Shown: positions 8,031-16,255 of the stretch, one piece after another
Layout: each line of letters starts with the position of its first letter
Position numbering within the stretch: position 1 is the first letter of the stretch
DNA from: Alphaproteobacteria bacterium
Lineage (GTDB): Bacteria; Pseudomonadota; Alphaproteobacteria; Paracaedibacterales; VGCI01
Reading direction: 5' to 3'
NCBI GenBank assembly: GCA_016869075.1
Contig: VGEY01000001.1
Span: forward strand, 239,496-303,495
Length of the DNA stretch: 64,000 bases
Notes under the pieces: generated by a model
What the model was told of the DNA's origin: nothing
Database searches by the model: none
The model's input: only the letters and a program-made list of their open reading frames with translations
Position numbers and translations under genes: made by a program

Positions 8031-9182
8031 CTATATACTTTTAGTGGGATATCTTATTTTGGTTCCAAATAATTCGACTGCTTGTCTTAATGGAGCATCC
8101 GCTAGATGGGCATATCGTTGGTTTGTGGCAGCTTGGGTGTGTCCTAATAACTTCCCAACAATACTAAGACTCAGGCCACTCGATACCAAATGCGATGCGT
8201 GAGTGTGCCGTAAATCATGCAGGCGTACATTTTCTAGGCTGGCTCTCTCCAAAATCGTTGCCCAAGACTTTTTTATATCTTGTATAGGCTGCCCATCTAT
8301 CTTACTAGGAAAAAGGAAGTTACTTTGTGATGCCTTCTTCATTTCTTGTAAAAGAGCAATTGTTTGCTGCGAAAGAGGCAGATATTCCATTCGCTTTTGT
8401 TTGGTTGTATGTGCTGGTTTTGTCCAAATACCTTTTTCCAAATCAAATTGATCCCAAGTTGCTCGTAAAACTTCATTACGTCGCGAACCTGTTAGTACAA
8501 GTAACCAAATAGCATTAGCAACATTTTGATTAGGATAGCTTGCGAGGCTCAAGCCGAGTCTTTTTAGCTCTTCTTCGTCGAGCCATCGATTGCGTTTTTG
8601 CTCCTGGTATTTTGATACGCCATTAACAGGATTATCCGTGCGCCATTTCCAATGAATGGCGATATTAAACATCTTACTCAATAATGCGCAGACACGATTT
8701 GCCATGTAGGGTGTTTTTCTCAAATCATGGTGTAGATATTGAACGTCTTGTGTCGTGATCTCTTCAACTTTTTTATCAGGCCAACGCTTGAGAATAATTT
8801 TCTCTAACATTTGCTGATCTTCACGAAAACTCTTGGGCCGCTTGTTTGTCTTTGCATGAACTTCAAGATACTGATTAGCTAAATCTGAAACAGAAGGTCT
8901 CGTTTTTCGGAGGTGAGTTTCTTGAGAAGGGTCGGAACCTTTAGCCACATCGCCTAAAAGACCTTTTGCTATTTCGCGGGCTTCCTCAGCGGTAACGGTT
9001 CCATGTACGCCAATCTTCTTGCGACGTGTTCGTTGAAACTCATTGCGATATTGCACAAAATAGGTTCTTCTTCCTGTTGGATACACCCTCAACCCAAACC
9101 CTTTAATTTCACAATCCCAGATGAGAAGTTCATCAGTTTTATGGGGTTTAATGCTTTCTACATATTTCTTGGTGAGTTTCAT
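8031..9182 (-). CDS. Tyrosine-type site-specific integrase
   Basis: A 383-residue phage/island integrase. Residues 1-90 match the N-terminal arm-binding region typical of DUF4102-type integrases (LIWDCEIKGFGLRVYPTG), followed by the SAM-like core-binding domain and the catalytic domain. Catalytic residues are visible: R234 in TGSRRNE, H322 and R325 in HDLRHTHAS, H348 in LGHTQ and Y357 in NQRYAHL, so the enzyme looks intact. Length is normal. It cuts and rejoins DNA at att sites, often tRNA 3' ends, which fits the tRNA-Thr fragment at 2635-2679. The ATG at 9182 has no good ribosome-binding site; a strong AAGGAG precedes a different ATG at 9204 (separate entry). Confidence 0.93.
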   Translation of the reverse strand: MKLTKKYVESIKPHKTDELLIWDCEIKGFGLRVYPTGRRTYFVQYRNEFQRTRRKKIGVHGTVTAEEAREIAKGLLGDVAKGSDPSQETHLRKTRPSVSDLANQYLEVHAKTNKRPKSFREDQQMLEKIILKRWPDKKVEEITTQDVQYLHHDLRKTPYMANRVCALLSKMFNIAIHWKWRTDNPVNGVSKYQEQKRNRWLDEEELKRLGLSLASYPNQNVANAIWLLVLTGSRRNEVLRATWDQFDLEKGIWTKPAHTTKQKRMEYLPLSQQTIALLQEMKKASQSNFLFPSKIDGQPIQDIKKSWATILERASLENVRLHDLRHTHASHLVSSGLSLSIVGKLLGHTQAATNQRYAHLADAPLRQAVELFGTKIRYPTKSI

Positions 9183-9204
9183 AATCTAGAATGTTCGTTT
9201 GCAT
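9148..9204 (-). promoter_or_regulatory. Short out-of-frame ORF overlapping the integrase start
   Basis: An AAGGAG ribosome-binding site lies 6 bases upstream of an ATG at 9204, which opens an 18-codon frame (MQTNILDYETHQEICRKH) that overlaps the first codons of the integrase in another frame. The integrase ATG at 9182 is 22 bases further on and lacks its own site. Either this is a leader peptide coupling or limiting integrase translation, or a one-base indel has separated the integrase from its original start. Confidence 0.4.
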
Positions 9205-9230
9205 GATATTCTCCTTTTTTTAAAATAAAA

Positions 9231-9962
9231 TCATTGTGATATAGATTTAATTGTTGGTTTCGTAATTGCAATGTAATCCTCCACCCGAAGGAAGATTGAC
9301 CGATCAAGACGGCCGGCATTAAATGCCATCTCCATTGCCTTGTCTGCTATAAGAACAGGGTCAACTATCATCTTCAATTGTGGGTGAAACGTAAAGGGCG
9401 GGATCGAACCCATTACGCATCCAGTGAGTTCCTGAGCTTTCACAGGTTGACTCATATGGACCGACTTGGCATTGGTAATTGCTTTAATTTTGTCAAAATC
9501 GACCTTTTGATGTGCGGCTAAAACCAAAAGATAATAGTCTTTTTGCTTCTTAGTGATTTCAGCTGAAACAAGAATTGCTTTTGCGCTTTGTTCTATAGAT
9601 GAGCCACGTAAAGCTGCTACTTTATCGCATTGCCCTTCTGCAGCATGTTCAACAACTCGGAAGTGAGCCTTCTGATCGTTTAAGAGATGCACTAATCGGT
9701 CAAAACTATCTGTTGAGGCTGAGCTAGATGGTACATCTTTGAGCTCTTTCGTAATATCTTGAGATGCTAGGAAATCAGCAGCAGAGGCAGCAGCAGAAGC
9801 TGCAGCTAAGACAGTTCTTGGCTTGTCTTGTTCGCTTTGGTCAATAGCTGGTAGGTCCATGGCATTTGAGAGCGAAAATGTTGCTAATGTCATAACAGTT
9901 GTATTCCTAACTATTCCAGATGGTAGACTTGATTTTTTAAAAATTACTTTCTTCTCTAACAT
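9231..9962 (-). CDS. YbaK/EbsC-type aminoacyl-tRNA deacylase domain protein with exported-looking N-terminus
   Basis: A 243-residue protein, ATG preceded by AAGGAG. Residues about 90-235 match the YbaK/ProRS-editing domain: the AKAILVSAE segment with the family's conserved lysine, the MSQPVKAQELTGCVMGSIPPF region, the MIVDPVLI strand and the FNAGRLDRSI strand. Members hydrolyse mischarged aminoacyl-tRNAs such as Cys-tRNA(Pro). Unusually, about 80 residues precede the domain: a basic start and hydrophobic stretch (NTTVMTLATFSLSNAM) resembling a signal peptide, then an Ala/Ser linker. The family is normally cytosolic and about 160 residues long, so export or a different role is possible. The next gene on this strand, UmuD-like, is 326 bases upstream. 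Confidence 0.75.
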   Translation of the reverse strand: MLEKKVIFKKSSLPSGIVRNTTVMTLATFSLSNAMDLPAIDQSEQDKPRTVLAAASAAASAADFLASQDITKELKDVPSSSASTDSFDRLVHLLNDQKAHFRVVEHAAEGQCDKVAALRGSSIEQSAKAILVSAEITKKQKDYYLLVLAAHQKVDFDKIKAITNAKSVHMSQPVKAQELTGCVMGSIPPFTFHPQLKMIVDPVLIADKAMEMAFNAGRLDRSIFLRVEDYIAITKPTIKSISQ

Positions 9963-10287
9963 GTATATTCTCCTTGCATTAAGTGTTAATATGATTAAAA
10001 AATTTAATACTTAATTTATCTAATCATGGGTTCAATTTACTTATCTATAATTGGATATATAAGTAGTAGATATTTACACAGTAAAAAATACGGTTGTGTG
10101 ATAAGGTTTGGGGTTTTGTTAAAAACCCCTCTTTACTTGAATGAAATTTAATTTCTTACAGCATGCAAGCTTCCGATCGAGACACTTTCTTACGGTAAGA
10201 GTGAATATGTGGATGAGTGAGTACCTGCGGTAACCTATCAATGTGAGAAATCATAATTAAATGATGCTTAGGCGATGGGTGTATCTC
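9963..10287. other. Intergenic region with an inverted repeat
   Basis: AT-rich, with no gene seen. It contains one clear dyad, GGGGTTTT/AAAACCCC with a 4-base loop at 10110-10129, followed on the plus strand by TCTTT. This could be a weak terminator or a binding site; no plus-strand gene ends here, so a terminator role is doubtful. Confidence 0.4.
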
Positions 10288-10875
10288 TTAATACTGGTGG
10301 ATGACAGAAGTGACGACACCTAAAATAAAGAAGTCATTTTCCTCTCTCACTTCAAAGGCAGGGTATTCAGGGTTTTCAGCCAAAAGAGCAACCTCTTTCC
10401 CTTTAGAATGAAGTCTTTTAACTGTTAATTCCCCATTTAAGGCCGCAATAACAATGTCGCCATGCTTAGGCTCAATAGATCTATCAACAACCAAAATATC
10501 ATTATCATTTATTCCAGCATTGATCATCGAATTGCCTGAAGCTCTTACAAAAAATGTTGATGATGGATGGGGGATTAAATGCTGGTTGAGATCAAGGGAC
10601 GCTTCTAATCTGTCGTCAGCAGGGGAAGGATAACCCGCCGCCACACGACTTTCATAAAGAGGGAGATTAAGGTTACTTGCTTGCATCGAACCGAGTTGTT
10701 TCAGATTGTGACCAATTTTAAAATGTTGCTTATTTTTTGAATCTTTAAAGGAACCAATGTATTCCTCAACATCTTTAAGTAGCGATAAAGGAATACGCCT
10801 CGCTACCGTTTGTTCGCCAAAAGGGCCTGAGTTTGTTTTTCTCCCCGCACCAGGACGGGCGCCACCTCTTGCCAT
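10288..10875 (-). CDS. umuD: UmuD-like S24 autopeptidase with intact catalytic dyad
   Basis: About 195 residues from the ATG at 10875, which has GGAGGAG 5 bases upstream; an in-frame ATG at 10890 lies before that site and is rejected. The C-terminal 125 residues follow UmuD closely: cleavage site A80-G81 in VAAGYPSPADD, catalytic Ser116 in RASGNSMI and catalytic Lys153 in LTVKRL. The N-terminus adds about 70 residues starting ARGGARPGAGRK, a basic Gly/Pro-rich segment often found on phage- or plasmid-type proteins. UmuD' normally joins UmuC as translesion polymerase V; no UmuC is in the window. It is divergent from the SRAP gene at 11037 and may share SOS control, but I see no clear LexA box. 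Confidence 0.85.
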   Translation of the reverse strand: MARGGARPGAGRKTNSGPFGEQTVARRIPLSLLKDVEEYIGSFKDSKNKQHFKIGHNLKQLGSMQASNLNLPLYESRVAAGYPSPADDRLEASLDLNQHLIPHPSSTFFVRASGNSMINAGINDNDILVVDRSIEPKHGDIVIAALNGELTVKRLHSKGKEVALLAENPEYPAFEVREENDFFILGVVTSVIHQY

Positions 10876-11036
10876 TCTCGTCTCCTCCAAAGAAAAGTTT
10901 TTTTATTTTAGATTAGTGTACGCTTATCATAAGGGTGTTTATTATACTTGTAAATCATTTTATTTTGCATACCAAGAAGCATAAAAAATGGCATACTTAA
11001 AATACACAAAATGAGCATCATAGAGGATTGATTCTT

Positions 11037-11690
11037 ATGTGCGGTAGGTTTTCTGTTAGTCTCAAAGGAAAAGAAGTTGAGGAAGAATTCGGTATTAAAA
11101 ATGCAAACAACTTTATTTTTGAATCCTATAATGCTGCACCCTCACAACTTATGCCTGTTGTGTATATGGATGACCAAAAAAACAAGCTTCTCGCTTTAAT
11201 GGAATGGGGATTTCTTGCGCCGTGGGCCAAGCAAGCAAAAGATCCGAGACGACCCATCAATGCTCGTTTTGAAACAATAAATAAGAGTCGCCTCTTTAAA
11301 CCATCTTACATGCGAAAAAGATGTTTTATACCCGCACGGGGATTTTATGAGTGGTGTGATGAAACATCGCCTAAGCAACCATATTATTTTTACAAAACAG
11401 ATCAATCCCTTTTTGCTTTTGCTGGACTTTGGAGCCTTTGGGAAAATGAGGCTGGGTGTGTGTTTAGTTTTGCAATTATCACAAAAGAAGCTGAAGAGTC
11501 TGTTAAACCAATTCACAGTAGAATGCCTTTTGTATTGAATAAAGAAAACTATGATCAATGGTTAGTCGATGCGCAATTACCAGATAAGTCTCCATCTCTG
11601 CTAAAACATCCTGTAAGCTTAAATGTAAACTCACCAAAAAATAATGATGCTAGTGTGATTGCCGACATAACTCTTATAAAATCTATGTGA
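11037..11690 (+). CDS. yedK: SOS response-associated peptidase (SRAP, YedK/HMCES family)
   Basis: About 217 residues. The ATG at 11037 is chosen because it places Cys at position 2 (MCGRFSV), the nucleophile that caps abasic sites after Met removal; AGAGGA lies 9 bases upstream. Other family signatures are present: INARFETI, the KRCFIPARGFYEW segment with the conserved Glu, and PIHSRMPF with the catalytic His. The protein should form a DNA-protein crosslink with abasic sites in single-stranded DNA. It is divergent from a umuD-like gene with a 161-base shared region, consistent with a damage-response pair. Its 3' end overlaps the convergent lipoprotein gene by 8 bases. Confidence 0.92.
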   Translation: MCGRFSVSLKGKEVEEEFGIKNANNFIFESYNAAPSQLMPVVYMDDQKNKLLALMEWGFLAPWAKQAKDPRRPINARFETINKSRLFKPSYMRKRCFIPARGFYEWCDETSPKQPYYFYKTDQSLFAFAGLWSLWENEAGCVFSFAIITKEAEESVKPIHSRMPFVLNKENYDQWLVDAQLPDKSPSLLKHPVSLNVNSPKNNDASVIADITLIKSM

Positions 11691-11925
11691 TATTCCCCAT
11701 AGCATTTACCTGAATCTCAAGGGTAACCCGAGCCCCCTTTTGAAGATCGTTCTTATTGGTTCTCAGAATATAATAAGGAATTTGAGGACTGTCTGTTTGT
11801 ATCAGATGCTCAGTAACCCCTGGGCGTACTTCTCTCGACGAAACCACTTCTCCTTCGACGATGGGTGGCGGGGTACACGCAGAGAGTATAACCAAGCAAA
11901 TTACAAAACTCATTAATTTGAACAT
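11683..11925 (-). CDS. Small lipoprotein, hypothetical
   Basis: An 80-residue protein with a strong ribosome-binding site (AAGGAGG). The N-terminus is a lipoprotein signal with lipobox LSAC (Cys16 after a hydrophobic run), followed by Pro-rich TPPPIVEGEVV. The rest is a short beta-rich domain with no family I recognise. Likely anchored in the outer or inner membrane. Overlaps the SRAP gene tail-to-tail. Confidence 0.7.
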   Translation of the reverse strand: MFKLMSFVICLVILSACTPPPIVEGEVVSSREVRPGVTEHLIQTDSPQIPYYILRTNKNDLQKGARVTLEIQVNAMGNIT

Positions 11926-11967
11926 AAAACCTCCTTTTGTTAATAAATTATGGTTCAGGATATTGAG

Positions 11968-12600
11968 TTAAAATTGGGTGTAATAGAGGTCTTTAAAATG
12001 ATTATCATAGGGAAGAGGATTAAATGTTCGAATAACAGTCGTTACGACGCCTCGAACAAAAAAATTCATTCCTCTTGTAATTGTTAAAAATTTATCCAAA
12101 CCATTAGCAGTTAGTAATTTAATCTGGGTTCCATCGAAATATATTCTCCTTAAAGTGTGTTCACCATTCAGTATAGCAATAACAATATCTCTATGCTTGG
12201 GTTGCAATGCAGTATCTACAACAAGTAAATCATTATGATTTATTCCTGCCTTGATCATCGAGTGGCCAGAAGCTCTATAATAATAAATTGATTTTGGATG
12301 TTTTATCAGATACTTACTTAAATCCAAATGCCTGACATAGGGATCATCAACAGTAGAGGGATAACCCGCAGAAATAAATACTTCAAAAAAAGGCAGTTTA
12401 AGCTTGATTGATTTAAAAGAACCAAACGAACTTAAACAGTTCTGATCGAGTTTAAGGTCTTTCCTTGTTTTGATAAATTTTGACCAGTCAAATCTAGGTA
12501 AAAGCTTCGTAGGCACTTGGTTTGATAATTCACGACCATTGCAGGGTAGCTGCATAGAATTATTATATACATTTTCTTTGCGAATCCTATTTGTAGACAT
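11968..12600 (-). CDS. UmuD-like S24 paralogue lacking the catalytic lysine
   Basis: A 210-residue protein with GAGG ahead of its ATG. Its second half aligns by eye with the UmuD-like protein at 10288: cleavage-type site A78-G79 in ISAGYPSTVDD, Ser114 in RASGHSMIKAGI and LLVVDTALQPKHRDIVIAILNGE. The catalytic lysine that follows (TVKRL in the paralogue) is replaced: here HTLRRI, giving Arg151. Since S24 self-cleavage needs the Ser-Lys dyad, this copy is probably unable to cleave itself. The N-terminal 70 residues differ from the paralogue, and the C-terminus has about 16 extra residues. It could act as an uncleavable partner in dimers or be decaying. Confidence 0.8.
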   Translation of the reverse strand: MSTNRIRKENVYNNSMQLPCNGRELSNQVPTKLLPRFDWSKFIKTRKDLKLDQNCLSSFGSFKSIKLKLPFFEVFISAGYPSTVDDPYVRHLDLSKYLIKHPKSIYYYRASGHSMIKAGINHNDLLVVDTALQPKHRDIVIAILNGEHTLRRIYFDGTQIKLLTANGLDKFLTITRGMNFFVRGVVTTVIRTFNPLPYDNHFKDLYYTQF

Positions 12601-12757
12601 CTTTTAACCTCATTTTTTGATTGTTGTACATTATTCATACATGCAAAATGTAGAGCTGTCTAGTACTTTTTATATAGATGAGGATTCTTATTGTATTGTC
12701 CTCTAAGCCATAGTATTGCTTTGGCATTACAAAAATTTATTCTAAGAGGTACCTTTC

Positions 12758-13774
12758 ATGATGAATCGCTTATTTTCTTTTGCATTATTAATAGTACTCA
12801 ATGAAATTCAAGCGAAGGATGCTCTTTCTGAATTTGATATACCCAAAGGCGTTGCAGTGGTTGTAGGTTGTTCTGGAGAAGGGAGGCCATTTGCAGGACC
12901 TATTGCTCATCAATACTTTAATGAATCTTTGAACCCCTTAGATGAACTTGTGGGTGATATTGAGGAAGAAGAAGGATATTATGGGAATCACGACCATTCT
13001 TCTTGTTTTGACGGGAGAGAGACCATATTAATTGACGTTTCACCTGCTCATCCAAAAAACAAATGCAAGCATATCCAAATATCTTGGTTCGACTTTGTAC
13101 CTTCCCGTTATTTCAAAGAACCCATTGATGTTTTATTTTTCGAAAACTTTCCCCCCCGTATGAGGGGATTAGACGAGATGCCGAGTGATCTGCCAGCTTT
13201 AGTTGAAGCCATTCGCTATGGTACTCATCTATTAGCACGAGGTGGAGACCTTATTGTTGAAGTCGTTCCAGATGTAGCTATGACAAGTGATAGTGAACCG
13301 CTGGAACCAAAGGATTGGTCCCCTTTTGTAGGCTTATACCCCGCTGATTTTAATGTATGGAAACAAGCCTATCTCAAAATTAAAGAATTCAAAAAACTCA
13401 GAGCTGCAATGGATCTTTTAGAAAAGGAAGTACCCCTATTCAAAGAATCAGCACAGGATATTTTCGTTTTACCCTCCCTGTCACCACAAGAATTACTAAA
13501 CGAGCACTATCAAGATTTTTTTTATGGTATTGCTACTCTTGCCACAATCTTAGATAAAACCCCTAAAATGATTAGTTTTCTGAAAGAATTGGGGTATATA
13601 AACGTTAGTTTACAATGTTATAGAGATAATCCTTTAAACCATCGAAGGATAAGTTATCATTTGAAAGGAACAAAGCCCCTACTCACTATAAATGAATTTT
13701 TAAAACTCCAAAGAGCATTTGATTTATACCAAAAGAATCAATTAAAAACCCCATCCCCAGAGAAAGGTGCTTAA
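12758..13774 (+). CDS. Exported protein with a methyltransferase-like fold
   Basis: A 338-residue protein with AGAGG upstream and a signal peptide ending near IQA (residue about 21). The core alternates strands in a class I methyltransferase order: AVVVGCSGEGRPF (motif I-like Gly loop), TILIDVSP, IQISWFDFV, PIDVLFFENFPP and GGDLIVEVVPDV. The C-terminal third is helical and unrecognised. No family assignment is possible from reading alone, and SAM binding is an inference from the strand pattern. It is one of several exported methyltransferase-like proteins in this window (also 22360, 24246, 31743). Confidence 0.55.
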   Translation: MMNRLFSFALLIVLNEIQAKDALSEFDIPKGVAVVVGCSGEGRPFAGPIAHQYFNESLNPLDELVGDIEEEEGYYGNHDHSSCFDGRETILIDVSPAHPKNKCKHIQISWFDFVPSRYFKEPIDVLFFENFPPRMRGLDEMPSDLPALVEAIRYGTHLLARGGDLIVEVVPDVAMTSDSEPLEPKDWSPFVGLYPADFNVWKQAYLKIKEFKKLRAAMDLLEKEVPLFKESAQDIFVLPSLSPQELLNEHYQDFFYGIATLATILDKTPKMISFLKELGYINVSLQCYRDNPLNHRRISYHLKGTKPLLTINEFLKLQRAFDLYQKNQLKTPSPEKGA

Positions 13775-13916
13775 TAGATTCACGTTTTCAGTTTTACTAA
13801 GAAGGTCCTTTTTCTGCCATTCTCTTCCTTACTAAGGTTGATGGTATTTGTTAATTTTTCATTAACTATTTCGCTTTTAAGATCAAATCATCGATGATTA
13901 AGAATGTGAGGAAAAA

Positions 13917-14672
13917 ATGCTGACATCAAATCTTCCGTTGAATCTTAGCACGTTTTTGGTGGTGTTGACGCCGATTCTTACTTACTCTTTACGGAGCTTT
14001 TTTCCCCAAAATATGGATAAATTTAATTCCATGGCCGGGGGGTTAGGTATTGTTGCCATTATTGTTGCGATGATGCCTGGGATTGTTTCAACAATTCCTC
14101 TCATTTTGACAGAAGATCATTGGACTTATCTCACAACATACCCACGCGTGTCTTATGTTGTATTCTTAACGATATTGTTCGGATTCTTCATCATGTACAC
14201 TTTGGAAAAATTTGCCCACGATAAAACCAAGCGAGGAGAGGACCCCTCAAATCTCCTTTACTATACACACTTATCTTGCTTGGGTATGTTTCTTTTTGTG
14301 GCCGTGTCTGTGCTTCCTCCCATCGCAAAAGGCAGTACAGCTTCTTTATATCTATTTAGCTTAGTTATCTGTTTCGAAATTTTTCTGGAAGAGAATGGCT
14401 TGATAAGACATTATAAGGAGAGATTCCACAATGGAACGCGCGCTCTTATTGTGGGGTTTGGCCTTCTTGGGTATTTCTTTGGTGTTCATATGGCCGAGAA
14501 TATGCCTCACTTGTTCTACGCAGGTATACAAGGAATCATCGCTGGCGCCTTCTTGCTTTGTATCGTAAAAACGGAATTTGCTCTCTTAGAGCAAAGCTCC
14601 CACTTCCCTACTTTTCTGTTAAGCGCCTTGTTTAAAATTATTCTTTTGTTCTTAATCTTTTTTGTTTTTTAG
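13917..14672 (+). CDS. Polytopic membrane protein, hypothetical
   Basis: A 251-residue protein with GAGGAA ahead of its ATG and about seven or eight hydrophobic segments, starting at residues 9-25 and ending with the C-terminal LLSALFKIILLFLIFFVF. Short loops hold a few charged residues (EKFAHDKTKRGEDPS). I do not recognise a transporter family; the segment spacing loosely resembles ZIP-type or permease-like proteins, but no metal-binding motif is seen. It stands alone between two exported-protein loci. Confidence 0.6.
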   Translation: MLTSNLPLNLSTFLVVLTPILTYSLRSFFPQNMDKFNSMAGGLGIVAIIVAMMPGIVSTIPLILTEDHWTYLTTYPRVSYVVFLTILFGFFIMYTLEKFAHDKTKRGEDPSNLLYYTHLSCLGMFLFVAVSVLPPIAKGSTASLYLFSLVICFEIFLEENGLIRHYKERFHNGTRALIVGFGLLGYFFGVHMAENMPHLFYAGIQGIIAGAFLLCIVKTEFALLEQSSHFPTFLLSALFKIILLFLIFFVF

Positions 14673-15142
14673 TCACCAAGGATTATCACCTAAGCTAATG
14701 AAGTTCATTGAAGCAGCAAAGAAGGTATTGTCTTCTGCTCCCCCTAATTAGTAACCACGACCTTCTGGCTTATAATCACTAATAAATTAGAAATCGCAAA
14801 GGTAGGATAACCATCCTATTGTCACGCCGAGCAAAGCATAACAGGATTTCCCTTCACCATTTCAACAAAAGAAACGAAGCAATCCATCTATTTTAGGTGT
14901 TCTGAATTACTTCACCACACGACTTGATGGAAAGACTCAATATACAAGGCAAGAATGAAAATAAATTGCAAAACCTAGATTTAAGCTGGTATAATATAAA
15001 TACGATATGGTGTGTCCGAGATGGTTGGAAAAATATAACTTAGATTTTAATCATAATAATTTCAACCACCCTAATTTAATTTAAAGAAATTTTTATTTGT
15101 TGGCACACTGACTTAAGTCGTACCAAACATTGGAGATATGGG
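14673..15142. other. Intergenic region, no gene seen
   Basis: About 470 AT-rich bases with no coding frame that I can support. TTGGAGATATGG just before 15143 supplies the ribosome-binding site of the next gene. The string GTGTCCGAGATGGTTGG near 15012 looks like a tRNA-Ser D-arm, but no further tRNA structure follows. Confidence 0.5.
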
Positions 15143-16255
15143 ATGCTAAATATTACTTTCAAAATAATGATCTTGTTGATGTGTATTTTGTTACCTTCCT
15201 GTGTCTTAGCTGCTGACGGAGATGATAAGGGAGATGAGGCACAATCCTTAACGCCCGTCAGAATCTCCATCCCTGATTTTAAGAAAGTTACAAAATGGTC
15301 AACATTTGATTCTCATTTTTTTCCTGAATCCCAACAAAAATATGCTTTGACACTCGATTTGAAAGACACTGAGGGACTATCTCTTTTTGATTTTAATGAA
15401 CTTCTATGTCGCGTGGCTAAAAATGAAAGAATCTCACGTTTGATTGGTTATGTAGAACTATTGGAAGGTACGAGTTTTCGATTTAATAAAATTAAACCTG
15501 GTCTTTCAACCTTAATTCAGCAAAATCCTGACATTGCAGTTAAGTATGTTCATACTGGTATCCAAACTCCTGCAACTCCAAAAAAAACCTTACGAAGTAT
15601 CGCCTCAACTAGTGGTTCATCGTTTACAAACCCATCCGCCGGAGTATTCGTATTAGTGCCTAAAGGCAAGACTGAAACTGCTGAATTGATTAAAACAGAA
15701 TTTTCAAAAACTATTAAAGGTTATGAAGTAAAAACAGAATTAGAATCACTAGAAGCAGCATTTTTGTCCGTAGAACACCGCAATGGGCTTGGTAATTGGC
15801 CACCCTTCGAAATTACCGAAAAAGATCAAATTATTGAACTCCATAGCAGCGAAATAGCCACCTATAGGTCAACCAGCAGCAAACCTCCCACTCTTATCAG
15901 CGTCACTGGCATGAGAGATCATTATTTCAGGGACCTTCGTGAACTTTGTGATGCATACACCTCCATAAAGGCATTAAGAATAGTTGATTCTACCATGGAG
16001 GTAGGAGACTTAGATGAACTGCTTCCTCTCATTGGAACACGGCTTAAAATGATTGATGTTTCAAGTGCCTTTAGTCAACTCGATAATGATAAGGTTTTGC
16101 CAGCCGTTCAAGACTATTTAAAGGGTAAAGCAAGAGAAGATCTGCTAGAATATTTTGCATTTAATCCTTTGTCTCCTCGCAATCCACCTACTCAAAAACT
16201 AATGGATATCATCAATGAATACGCCGCAATCATAAAATCGGGTGGCAATGAATAG
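15143..16255 (+). CDS. Exported LRR-like protein, partner of the downstream deaminase-like protein
   Basis: A 370-residue protein with a signal peptide (ITFKIMILLMCILLPS, cleavage after VLA). The central and C-terminal parts contain short Leu-rich turns such as SIKALRIVDSTMEVGDL and RLKMIDVSSAFSQLDND, resembling degenerate leucine-rich repeats. Residues around 255-340 align by eye with the smaller exported protein at 19772-20413 (PSLRVLKLSCDGIEEGD). Its stop overlaps the start of the deaminase/OTU-like gene by 8 bases, so the two are translationally coupled. The same order, LRR-like then deaminase-like, occurs on the other strand. Function unknown; an adaptor or cognate partner role is inferred. 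Confidence 0.6.
   Translation: MLNITFKIMILLMCILLPSCVLAADGDDKGDEAQSLTPVRISIPDFKKVTKWSTFDSHFFPESQQKYALTLDLKDTEGLSLFDFNELLCRVAKNERISRLIGYVELLEGTSFRFNKIKPGLSTLIQQNPDIAVKYVHTGIQTPATPKKTLRSIASTSGSSFTNPSAGVFVLVPKGKTETAELIKTEFSKTIKGYEVKTELESLEAAFLSVEHRNGLGNWPPFEITEKDQIIELHSSEIATYRSTSSKPPTLISVTGMRDHYFRDLRELCDAYTSIKALRIVDSTMEVGDLDELLPLIGTRLKMIDVSSAFSQLDNDKVLPAVQDYLKGKAREDLLEYFAFNPLSPRNPPTQKLMDIINEYAAIIKSGGNE

Noticed and set aside
10110..10129. GGGGTTTT/AAAACCCC hairpin as a rho-independent terminator
   Set aside because: No plus-strand gene ends before it, and on the minus strand no T-run follows, so it is only noted as an inverted repeat.
15008..15030. tRNA-Ser-like D-arm string GTGTCCGAGATGGTTGG
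   Set aside because: No matching acceptor, anticodon or T-arm follows; most likely chance.
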